In this document: in pieces, positions 1 through 6,097 of the stretch
Layout: every line of letters starts with the position of its first letter
How positions within the stretch are numbered: the first letter of the stretch is position 1
Assembly (NCBI GenBank): GCA_010024525.1
Contig: RGGS01000081.1
Span: 1 to 6,350 of the forward strand
Reading direction: 5' to 3'
From: Verrucomicrobiota bacterium
Lineage (GTDB): Bacteria > Verrucomicrobiota > Verrucomicrobiia > Methylacidiphilales > Verrucolacustridaceae
Length of the DNA stretch: 6,350 bases
Made by a program: the position numbers and the translations under genes
The notes under the pieces: model-generated
The model's database searches: none
Told to the model about the DNA's origin: nothing
The model's input: only the letters and a program-made list of their open reading frames with translations

Positions 1-76
1 TGAACCTGTGATTATGCCTTCCCGACACTGAATCGTCGAGCGTGTTTCAACCCCGGTTTTGGACCAACGAAACTCT

Positions 77-1126
77 TTAATTCCAATCCGGCCGCCCCAA
101 CCAAAGAGGATCCTTGGCCCCGTCACGGAAGGCTTTCATGGACTCAGGGGAGGACCACATTCTGAGATTGCTGTAAGTCCCATCGGCATTCTCCCACCGC
201 TCGTTCCAAAAGACCGCCCCTCTGATCCGCGGAAAGTCACGCGGGAGATCCTGCATGGCATCCCTCAGCCAATTCGGTTTGCTTCCCGATTCCGGAAATT
301 CCCCCACCCCAATCTCCGCCAGCAGCATCGGCTTCTTGGGGTCAAGTTTTCCCAGATCCTCGTACGCATAGTCGATGCAATCACGGAAGGAGACCCATTT
401 GTTGTCGCGAAACTGCTTCCCATAAACGCTCATCCCCAGCCAATCCACCACATCCCCCCCGGGATAATACGTCTGCATCAGATTCCAATCCTCCCAAGGG
501 GACGAATAATCGTTGGCATGAAAAACCCATTCAACGTTTTCCGCTCCACGTGCCCGGACTCTGCCCACCACATGCCGATAACACTTTTTATATAACTCCG
601 CCGCCACGTACCCCGATCCTTCTTTCAGTTTTTTGTCTCCTCCATAAAAACAGCCCGACCAGGGAAACCAGGTGCCGTTCATCTCCAGTCCCCACGAGAC
701 CAAGAGGGGTTTCCCGTACGCCTTGGCCTCGTCCGCCCAACGATCAATGTAGTCGTCCCACTTGCCTGCGACGATGCTGCGCAGATTAAAACGATCCGGC
801 CCGCGGTCCTGCATGTAGGGCTCGTCCCAGGGAGACCAATAGATCAAAGGCACGGCCCCGTAGCCCGAAACCAACTCCGCCTGCTTGCGGGGGAAACTCT
901 GCCGTCCCCAAAAACTGGAAAAGGCGATGATCGCCTGGCTCTTTCCCACCCGCTTGTCGTAGGCGTCGATGGCTTCCCGACTGACCTTGTCCTCCGCATC
1001 CCCTCCGTCCAAATAGGCCCCGAGATAGAGACCCTTTTCCGGGACCTTGATTTTTTTCACCGGCTTCGCGCCCGCAGCCAAGGCAGCCAGCAATAAAATC
1101 CCGACCGAGAAGATTCCACCCCTCAT
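77..1126 (-). CDS. Secreted GH26-like glycoside hydrolase
   Basis: A 349-residue protein starting MRGGIFSVGILLLAALAAGA, a classic signal peptide with probable cleavage after ALAAGA, so it should be exported. The rest is one TIM-barrel domain of the GH26 (beta-mannanase-like) type: YLGAYLDGGD (34-43), WGLEMNGTWFPW (145-156; E148 in the place of the acid/base), YYPGGDVVDWLGMSVYG (220-236), LLAEIGVGEFP (269-279; E271 in the place of the nucleophile) and AVFWNERWENADGTYSN near the end. Characterised mannanases have His just before the acid/base Glu; here it is Leu, so the substrate may not be mannan. An upstream in-frame ATG at 1267 would add 47 residues lying over the glycosyltransferase C-terminus and bury the signal peptide, so 1126 is preferred. 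The ATGA overlap and lack of a close ribosome binding site suggest translational coupling to the gene before it. The likely role is trimming or releasing the polymer made by that synthase; substrate is an inference. The stop is TAA at 79-77. Confidence 0.85.
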   Translation of the reverse strand: MRGGIFSVGILLLAALAAGAKPVKKIKVPEKGLYLGAYLDGGDAEDKVSREAIDAYDKRVGKSQAIIAFSSFWGRQSFPRKQAELVSGYGAVPLIYWSPWDEPYMQDRGPDRFNLRSIVAGKWDDYIDRWADEAKAYGKPLLVSWGLEMNGTWFPWSGCFYGGDKKLKEGSGYVAAELYKKCYRHVVGRVRARGAENVEWVFHANDYSSPWEDWNLMQTYYPGGDVVDWLGMSVYGKQFRDNKWVSFRDCIDYAYEDLGKLDPKKPMLLAEIGVGEFPESGSKPNWLRDAMQDLPRDFPRIRGAVFWNERWENADGTYSNLRMWSSPESMKAFRDGAKDPLWLGRPDWN

Positions 1127-1263
1127 GTCGGCTGGGGAAGAGTCTCCGCCCGGGGCCTTTCCAATTTGCGCCAAGAAATCCATCGTCCTGTCACGGTCTT
1201 CCAGAGGGCCGCCCAAACCGCCGCCGCCAGCAAGGGTCGGTACACCACGCGCATCCAGAGGTT
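1123..1263 (-). pseudogene. Displaced C-terminus of the GT2 fusion protein
   Basis: Frame-shifted relative to the main reading frame, codons 1263-1123 give 46 residues, starting NLWMRVVYRPLLAAAVW and continuing with a hydrophobic helix, TVTGRWISWRKLER and a short tail. This corresponds to the end of this glycosyltransferase class as I know it, where an R-x-x-YRQL motif, a last membrane helix and a GWGKLER(TG) motif close the protein. It directly abuts the QRRRWTYGT motif in the DNA, although about 100-140 residues with several helices normally separate the two. The stop TGA (1125-1123) overlaps the ATG (1126-1124) of the next gene as ATGA. That supports this frame, rather than the TGA at 1191, as the ancestral end of the gene. 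Confidence 0.75.
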
Positions 1264-4121
1264 CCATACGTCCATCTCCTTCTTTGTCTCAACAGGGCCC
1301 CGGGATGGGAGGGAGCCTCCGTATGGGCCACGGCTTCGGCCGCATAGGCAATTCTCCATCCGTCGCGATGGAGAGCCAAGGTGAGATCCGCATCCTCCGC
1401 CATCGTGTCCTCGCTAAATCCGCCAAGCGACTGAAGCGCCGACTTACGCAAAGCGGAGATTGCCCCGGGCACGACCGTGATGCAGTTCCAACGGGCGTAC
1501 GCCACACGATCCAGATGAAACCCCGCACTGTACTCCAGCTCTTGCAAGGAGGAGAGAAACTTGCACCGGTTTCCCACCCTTACCCGACCGGACACCGCCC
1601 CTACAGAGGGATCCTCCAAACATCTGACAAGAAAAAGTACGGTGCTTTCCTGAAAGTGGGTGTCGGCATCCAGCGTGACGACCCACGGATGTTGGCTGAC
1701 CGCCAAACCACGGTTTAATGCTGCGGCCTTTCCCCGGTTCGATTGGTGCAAAACCGTGAAACGCTTGTCCTCTTGGGCAAACTCCCGGGCCAGTGCCAAG
1801 GTCGAATCGGTTGATCCGTCATCCACCACAATGAATTCCAGGGGCCCGGGATACTTTGTCCGGGCCAAACAACGGAGGGTTTCACGTAACACCCGGGCCT
1901 CATTGTAGGCAGGCAGAATCACAGAAACTCCCCGGGGAGTTTTCAAATCTTCCCGAGGGAACGACGAACGAGACCCCCACCAAACCATCAACACCCGAAG
2001 CCCTAAAAGGGTGGTGGTCAGGACCAGCAGCGTCCCCAAACTCCTCTCAAACATTCTCCAGAGCCAAAAGACAAAGCGACTGAGCCAGGCCAGGACTGGT
2101 TTTTCCGAAGACCAATAGGGCATCGTTTCTGCCGGACCCATACCCAAAAGGGTTCCGACCGTTACCATCTCATCCCCGCGGGAACGAAGATACCGGATGA
2201 CGAGCGGCAAAGCTTCCACGGTCTGCTCGCGGTCGCCGCCAGCATCGTGAAAGAGAATGGTTTGTCCATGCTCCCTGCCCTCCTTCACGGCTTCGAGAAT
2301 CGATTCGACCCCGGGCCTCTCCCAATCCCTCGAATCCACGGATTGACCGATCGTCAGGTAACCCAATTGACGGGCGATCCTGAGGGGACGCAGCTCCGCC
2401 GCCGTCTGGGGATTGCTGTCCGCATTGTAAGGGGGACGAAAAAACAGCAGAGACCGACCGGTGATTCCCTCCAGCAGTCTTTGGGTGGCATTCAACTCCA
2501 ACCGAATCTGACCCTCGCTCGTTTTGGACAAATTCGGATGGGTAAAGGTATGGTTGCCCAGCTCGTGCCCCTCCTCGAGGATCCTATGAATCAATCCCGG
2601 TTCAGACTCCGCCCTCTCCCCTACTACAAAAAAGGTCGCCGAGACCTTCTCCTTTTTGAGAATATCCAAAATCTGCGGGGTCCATTCCGGGTCGGGTCCA
2701 TCATCAAACGTCAAAGCCACCTGATTCGGATGGGATCCCCCGCTATGAATGACCGAGGCCGGTTGGGGGAGAGGATCGTAACCGGCACGCCACCGACCAT
2801 CCCCCATCACTGCAAGGTTGCGGAGTCCCTCTTTTTCATCCAGATAGGGCGCAAGGGCATCCCCGTCCCCCACATCCCCAATGGTCCCGGTCGGGTGCAC
2901 GGTTCGGGGCAGATCGGCCAGCTGTAGGTCCCGTTTCCCGGCCACCTCCATGACCTTCCAAATGTCATGATCCTCCAAGCCCAGTTTCCAAAGACCGATT
3001 CCTCCCGGGGAGTAGGGTTTCAGAATTTCCATCTGATTCGCCAGCGTCACTGCATCTAAAAACCAGACATCGTGCCTCTGCTTTCCCTCCCGATACGCAA
3101 AATGAGGCTGATCCGAATGCCAAGGAGCCTCAATTCTGGGGAGCCCAGCCCAGTGCGCCCGCGCCAGCGCATCGTAAAATCCGAGCGTTTCCGCCTGCTC
3201 GGAACCTTGGGCCCAATCGTAGCCGTGCAGGCCGAGCGAAATGATCCACTGCTCAGGCTTTCCGTATGACATCATCGCCTTGAGCCACCCCTCGAACCAA
3301 TCCAGCGAAGCAATCGGTCCGGGGGAATCAAACTCTCCCGTCTCGTCGTGCAACATCACCACCATCCGGTCTGCCTGCTGGCTGAGGGAATCGAGGTCAA
3401 AAACCTCCAGCTCACGCCCCACCGGAAGATTGACCCAAAACTCCAAACCGTTCGCATGCAAGGATGTTCCCAATCGCCCCAAGAAACTCTTCAAGGAATC
3501 CCTGAAAGACGGATCGATCTCCCCCCAGTCGACCAACACCCCGTGTGCCCTTTCCCGCTGCGCCTGCTCGACTAACTCTTGCATCAGCTTTGCCTGATCG
3601 CTCTCCCGCAAGCGCAAAAGGGTTTCCACCGGCTCAGGCTCTCTTTTTCCCCCGGCATCATTGGACAACACCGGCATCCATTGGAGGCGGGCGGGTAGTG
3701 CCAACTCCTCGAGATCGTCGGACTGAGGCTCTAGCTTTTTCCCGGTTTCATCCAAAACCCACCCGGGAACCGCCAGATGGGTTAAGGACCCTGCATGGGT
3801 TTGGAGAGAAATTCTGGATCCCCCATCCTCCGGATCGACAAACCCCAGCCGGATCGGGCCCAGCCCCGAAGCCGAACTCTGCGTTTTGGAGCGCCACCAT
3901 TTCTTCCAGACCGGTTCCCCCACCAAGGCTGGCAAGACCCCCTGAGTCTCGGGCGCCAAGCGGTTCAAGGCCGCCAGATCGGGAGCCGTTCGAATCGGAA
4001 GATTTTCCAAATCAAACCAAAACGCCCCTATAAAAATGACAACGACGAGGAGAACCCCGAACAGCCCAACAGCTAATTTTTTTTGTCTACGTCCGCTGGG
4101 ATCGAGAAAGATTTTCGCCAT
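1191..4121 (-). CDS. GH18-like / NodB polysaccharide deacetylase / family 2 glycosyltransferase fusion, frame interrupted near its C-terminus
   Basis: This frame of 976 residues combines what E. coli keeps as PgaB and PgaC. A transmembrane anchor (about 14-36) is followed by a GH18-like domain (about 88-400; IRLGFVDPEDGG, HGVLVDWGEID at 193-203, SPGGIGLWKLG at 371-381). A NodB deacetylase (about 467-660) has all five motifs: TFDDGPD (471-477), H524 and H528 of NHTFTHP, RPPY (562-565), DSRDW (596-600) and LFHDAGG (623-629). A membrane segment (about 694-716) leads to a GT2 domain (about 732-954) with LPAYNE, VDDGS (766-770), DAD (818-820), EDAD (909-912) and QRRRW (946-950). This topology puts the deacetylase outside and the GT in the cytoplasm, fitting synthesis and deacetylation of an amino-sugar exopolysaccharide such as poly-N-acetylglucosamine. 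After QRRRWTYGT the family normally has several more membrane helices. Here 22 unrelated residues lead to TGA at 1193-1191, while the true C-terminus lies in another frame (1263-1123). Without these helices no export channel could form. The ATG at 4121 starts 34 nt after pdhB. Confidence 0.9.
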   Translation of the reverse strand: MAKIFLDPSGRRQKKLAVGLFGVLLVVVIFIGAFWFDLENLPIRTAPDLAALNRLAPETQGVLPALVGEPVWKKWWRSKTQSSASGLGPIRLGFVDPEDGGSRISLQTHAGSLTHLAVPGWVLDETGKKLEPQSDDLEELALPARLQWMPVLSNDAGGKREPEPVETLLRLRESDQAKLMQELVEQAQRERAHGVLVDWGEIDPSFRDSLKSFLGRLGTSLHANGLEFWVNLPVGRELEVFDLDSLSQQADRMVVMLHDETGEFDSPGPIASLDWFEGWLKAMMSYGKPEQWIISLGLHGYDWAQGSEQAETLGFYDALARAHWAGLPRIEAPWHSDQPHFAYREGKQRHDVWFLDAVTLANQMEILKPYSPGGIGLWKLGLEDHDIWKVMEVAGKRDLQLADLPRTVHPTGTIGDVGDGDALAPYLDEKEGLRNLAVMGDGRWRAGYDPLPQPASVIHSGGSHPNQVALTFDDGPDPEWTPQILDILKKEKVSATFFVVGERAESEPGLIHRILEEGHELGNHTFTHPNLSKTSEGQIRLELNATQRLLEGITGRSLLFFRPPYNADSNPQTAAELRPLRIARQLGYLTIGQSVDSRDWERPGVESILEAVKEGREHGQTILFHDAGGDREQTVEALPLVIRYLRSRGDEMVTVGTLLGMGPAETMPYWSSEKPVLAWLSRFVFWLWRMFERSLGTLLVLTTTLLGLRVLMVWWGSRSSFPREDLKTPRGVSVILPAYNEARVLRETLRCLARTKYPGPLEFIVVDDGSTDSTLALAREFAQEDKRFTVLHQSNRGKAAALNRGLAVSQHPWVVTLDADTHFQESTVLFLVRCLEDPSVGAVSGRVRVGNRCKFLSSLQELEYSAGFHLDRVAYARWNCITVVPGAISALRKSALQSLGGFSEDTMAEDADLTLALHRDGWRIAYAAEAVAHTEAPSHPGALLRQRRRWTYGTSGCAWCTDPCWRRRFGRPSGRP

Positions 4122-4127
4122 GGAACA

Positions 4128-4142
4128 CGGCCCTTGCGGCCG
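4128..4142. promoter_or_regulatory. Small hairpin over the weak ribosome binding site of the glycosyltransferase gene
   Basis: In the 34-nt gap between pdhB and the next gene, the minus strand can form CGGCC / GCAAG / GGCCG, a 5-bp GC stem with a 5-nt loop. The only Shine-Dalgarno-like bases, AGGG, fall in the loop and 3' arm, about 9 nt before the ATG at 4121. There is no T-run, so it is not an intrinsic terminator. It could lower translation of the membrane protein relative to pdhAB, but so short a stem may be chance. Confidence 0.25.
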
Positions 4143-4155
4143 GCGTCCCGACCGT

Positions 4156-5130
4156 TTACGCCAAGGTCTTGCGGACCGCTTCGATCACCCGCTCTGCGCT
4201 AGGCATCACCGCCTGCTCCAGAACACGGGCATACGGTTGGGGAGTGTCTAACCCCGCCACGCGCTCGATCGGTGCGTCCAGATCATCAAAAGAGCGGTGC
4301 TGGATCTCGTAAGCCACCTGCGCACCCCATCCGGCAAAGGGCTTGTTCTCTTCGACGATCACTACCCGATTGGTTTTCGCCACCGAGCCAAGAATCGCCG
4401 GGATATCCAGCGGCTTGATAGTGCGCAAATCGATCACTTCCGCCGAAACCCCATCGGACTCCAACTGCTGGGCGGCCGCCAAGGCCACATGGGTCGAAGC
4501 ACTGTTGGCAATCAGCGTCACCTGATCGCCGGCCCGGCGAATGCGGGCCTGGCCGATGGTGGTCAGAATTTCCCCCTCGGGCACCTCGTCTTTAAATCCG
4601 TAAAGTTTCTCATTCTCGATGAAGCAAACCGGATTATTGCTCCGGATCGCACTCTTAAGCAGGCCCTTGGCATCATCCGGGAAGGCGGGCGTGATCACGG
4701 TCAAGGCCGGGACGTTGGCATACCAGTTTTCCGGGGTGTGCGAATGGGTCGCCCCCACCTGCAGACCGGCGCCTGAGGAACCCCGGAAAACGATCGGGAT
4801 CGAATATTGCCCCCCACTCATGTAACGGATGGCCCCGGCGTTGTTCACGATCTGGTCGTAGGCCACCATCGAAAAACTCCAGGTCATGAACTCCACCACG
4901 GGTCGGAGTCCCTGCATCGCGGCTCCCACCCCCAATCCCGCGAAGCCGGACTCGCTGATCGGAGTGTCGATCACCCGTTTCGGTCCGAACTTCTGCAGGA
5001 GTCCCGAGCTAACTTTGTAGGCCCCCTGATACTCGGCGACTTCCTCACCCATGAGGAACACGCGCTCGTCCCGCTCCATCTCCTCGCTCAACGCCTGGTT
5101 GAGCGCCTCCCGCATGGTGAGTACCGCCAT
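4156..5130 (-). CDS. pdhB: Pyruvate dehydrogenase E1 component beta subunit
   Basis: This complete 324-residue protein has the normal family length. The N-terminal transketolase-like pyrimidine-binding domain covers about 4-178. It includes MREALNQALSEEMERDERVFLMGEEV (6-31), PISESGFAGLGVGAAM (57-72; E60 is the conserved Glu that activates ThDP), EFMTWSFS (80-87), RYMSGGQ (102-108) and THSHTPENWY (128-137; H129 is in the place of the active-site His). The C-terminal transketolase domain (about 200-316) carries EVIDLRTIKPLD (231-242) and VIVEENKPFAGWGAQVA (257-273) and would contact E1 alpha and the E2 binding domain. The usual RGPNGA turn is RGSSGA (116-121). The start is ATG at 5130, 2 nt after the E1 alpha stop, with GGAAG upstream as a modest ribosome binding site. 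It is probably translated with pdhA. The pdhC/E2 gene that often follows is not here; a polysaccharide gene follows instead. Confidence in the E1 beta family is high; pyruvate rather than another 2-oxoacid is likely but inferred. Confidence 0.92.
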   Translation of the reverse strand: MAVLTMREALNQALSEEMERDERVFLMGEEVAEYQGAYKVSSGLLQKFGPKRVIDTPISESGFAGLGVGAAMQGLRPVVEFMTWSFSMVAYDQIVNNAGAIRYMSGGQYSIPIVFRGSSGAGLQVGATHSHTPENWYANVPALTVITPAFPDDAKGLLKSAIRSNNPVCFIENEKLYGFKDEVPEGEILTTIGQARIRRAGDQVTLIANSASTHVALAAAQQLESDGVSAEVIDLRTIKPLDIPAILGSVAKTNRVVIVEENKPFAGWGAQVAYEIQHRSFDDLDAPIERVAGLDTPQPYARVLEQAVMPSAERVIEAVRKTLA

Positions 5131-5132
5131 GG

Positions 5133-5372
5133 TTAGCTTCCGATCGGCGGGCGAAACTCCGCAATCTGGTCTTCCGGCGCAAAAATATCCTCAAATACCG
5201 TGTTCACTTCCGGTTCGGGGGATGATTCGGCAAAAGCGACGGAATCCTCCGCCTCGGCCACGCACTGCCGCTCGATCTCCTCGTACTCCGCCTCGGTCAA
5301 AGCCTTCTCCTTGTAGAGCCTTTCTTTGAAGAGGGAGATCGGCTCCGATTCCTTCTTCTTTTCCGCAATCAG
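5133..5372 (-). pseudogene. pdhA: Displaced C-terminal end of E1 alpha (pdhA remnant)
   Basis: Reading from CTG at 5372 to TAA at 5135-5133 gives 79 residues that are plainly the end of an E1 alpha subunit. LIAEKKKESEPI matches the helix that normally precedes the DPI stretch; LFKERL and LTEAEYEEIERQ follow, then the typical AVxFAExSPEP signature as SVAFAESSPEPE and the closing FEDIFA. There is no start codon or ribosome binding site of its own, so it is the severed tail of the gene starting at 6007. Comparison with my memory of the family suggests about 65-75 residues (roughly 200 nt, not a multiple of three) are missing between this tail and the SSAGY at the end of the first part. The tail ends 2 nt before the pdhB ATG, the spacing expected of an intact pdhA-pdhB pair. 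Confidence 0.8.
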
Positions 5373-6007
5373 GGATAGCCGGCCGAACTGCGGGACTGGC
5401 TGGTGCCCATGGCATACTCATTGTTTTCGATCACATAAATCACCGGCAGCTTCCAAAGGGCGGCCAGATTGAGGGCCTCATGGAAGGCACCTTGGTTGAC
5501 CGCTCCGTCCCCCAGATAACATACGGTGACTTCGCCCGTTTGGTTGTACTTCTGAGCGAAGGCGATGCCGGCCGCCAGCGGGGTCTGACCTCCCACGATT
5601 CCGTGCCCGCCGTGAAAGTGTTTTTCCTTGCTGAAGAAATGCATCGAGCCGCCCTTCCCGCGCGAACAGCCGGTGATTTTGCCGAACAGCTCCGCCATGC
5701 ACTCCCGCGAGGTCATCCCCCTGGCCAGCGCATGACCGTGATCCCGGTAAGCGGTGATGACCGCATCGGAAGGGTTCAGGGTGGAAATCGTTCCCACGGC
5801 CACCGCTTCCTGTCCGATATAAAGGTGGCAAAACCCCTTGATCTTGGCCTGCATGAAGGCTTGGGCCGCCTTCTGTTCAAAACGCCGGATCAAAACCATT
5901 CTGCGAAGCAGGTCCACCCGCTCTGAGGGTGTGAGGGTAGGCAGAACCGCCGGTGATTTTCCCGGCTTCTCTTTCGACCGAACCTTTTTCGCTCCTGTCG
6001 ATCCCAC
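5369..6007 (-). CDS. pdhA: Pyruvate dehydrogenase E1 component alpha subunit, frame interrupted (N-terminal three quarters)
   Basis: E1 alpha pairs with E1 beta to decarboxylate pyruvate on thiamine diphosphate (ThDP) and reductively acetylate the lipoyl E2, in the cytoplasm. This frame gives 212 residues. A basic, Pro-rich leader (1-25) is followed by the dehydrogenase E1 domain: RRMVLIRRFEQKAAQAF (35-51), HLYIGQEA (61-68), YRDHGHALARG (87-97), GKGGSMH (117-123) and GGHGIVGGQ (133-141). The ThDP/magnesium motif is GDG at 166-168 with the paired Asn at 195-196. It reads normally to AMGTSQSRSSAGY (199-211), then hits TGA at 5371-5369. Family members are usually about 320-370 residues long, so the C-terminal third is absent from this frame. 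The missing end is found next door in another frame (5372-5133). The start is GTG with a strong ribosome binding site. As sequenced, the product should be inactive, because the conserved RYRGHSMSDP loop is gone. An acetoin or branched-chain 2-oxoacid E1 alpha is a less likely alternative. Confidence 0.88.
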   Translation of the reverse strand: MGSTGAKKVRSKEKPGKSPAVLPTLTPSERVDLLRRMVLIRRFEQKAAQAFMQAKIKGFCHLYIGQEAVAVGTISTLNPSDAVITAYRDHGHALARGMTSRECMAELFGKITGCSRGKGGSMHFFSKEKHFHGGHGIVGGQTPLAAGIAFAQKYNQTGEVTVCYLGDGAVNQGAFHEALNLAALWKLPVIYVIENNEYAMGTSQSRSSAGYP

Positions 6008-6016
6008 TTGGTTTTG

Positions 6017-6022
6017 CTCCTT
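6017..6022 (-). promoter_or_regulatory. Ribosome binding site of pdhA (AAGGAG)
   Basis: The minus strand reads AAGGAG at 6022-6017, followed by a 9-nt spacer and GTG at 6007-6005. It is the best Shine-Dalgarno match I found in the window and decides for the GTG start, since no in-frame ATG with a comparable site lies nearby. Confidence 0.7.
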
Positions 6023-6050
6023 GGCTAAATTTTGGATACCAGACCAACCA

Positions 6051-6080
6051 TGAATATGCCCGACCTACCGCAATTATCAA
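6051..6080 (-). promoter_or_regulatory. Possible weak promoter upstream of pdhA
   Basis: In the 90-nt gap before pdhA the minus strand reads TTGATA (6080-6075), an 18-nt spacer, then TATTCA (6056-6051). The -35-like box fits the sigma-70 consensus well but the -10-like box fits only three of six bases. It lies about 45-75 nt upstream of the GTG start, a sensible place. With no terminator visible after the hydrolase gene, read-through from upstream is equally possible. Low confidence. Confidence 0.2.
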
Positions 6081-6097
6081 TTCCAAGTTCGAATCGG

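Noticed and set aside
1..76. Possible terminator downstream of the GH26-like gene
   Set aside because: Only weak inverted pairs (GTTTC/GAAAC with a 20-nt loop; CGAC/GTCG) and no T-run on the minus strand; nothing supportable.
59..595. Long plus-strand open frame
   Set aside because: It lies opposite the GH26-like gene, has a Pro/His/Arg-rich composition with no recognisable domain, and fits an antisense shadow of a GC-rich gene.
1127..1267. N-terminal extension of the GH26-like gene to the ATG at 1267
   Set aside because: The added 47 residues overlap the glycosyltransferase tail in another frame, are Gly/Pro/Arg-rich and would bury a good signal peptide that starts at 1126.
1191..1275. Programmed ribosomal frameshift joining the GT2 frame to its C-terminus
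   Set aside because: There is no slippery heptamer or following structure near the ATGGAACC stretch, and a frameshift would not restore the missing membrane helices.
1047..1718. Plus-strand open frame of 223 codons
   Set aside because: It is antisense to the glycosyltransferase and the start of the GH26-like gene, low in complexity and without family signature.
2247..2927. Plus-strand open frame of 226 codons
   Set aside because: It is antisense to the conserved NodB deacetylase region, whose minus-strand motifs are unmistakable.
5158..5370. Nine-base direct repeat (tccgcaatc) at 5158-5166 and 5362-5370, the second copy at the pdhA junction
   Set aside because: Both copies encode Ile-Ala-Glu within normal E1 alpha tail sequence; a repeat-mediated deletion would leave one copy at the junction rather than a pair 204 nt apart, so it is probably chance.
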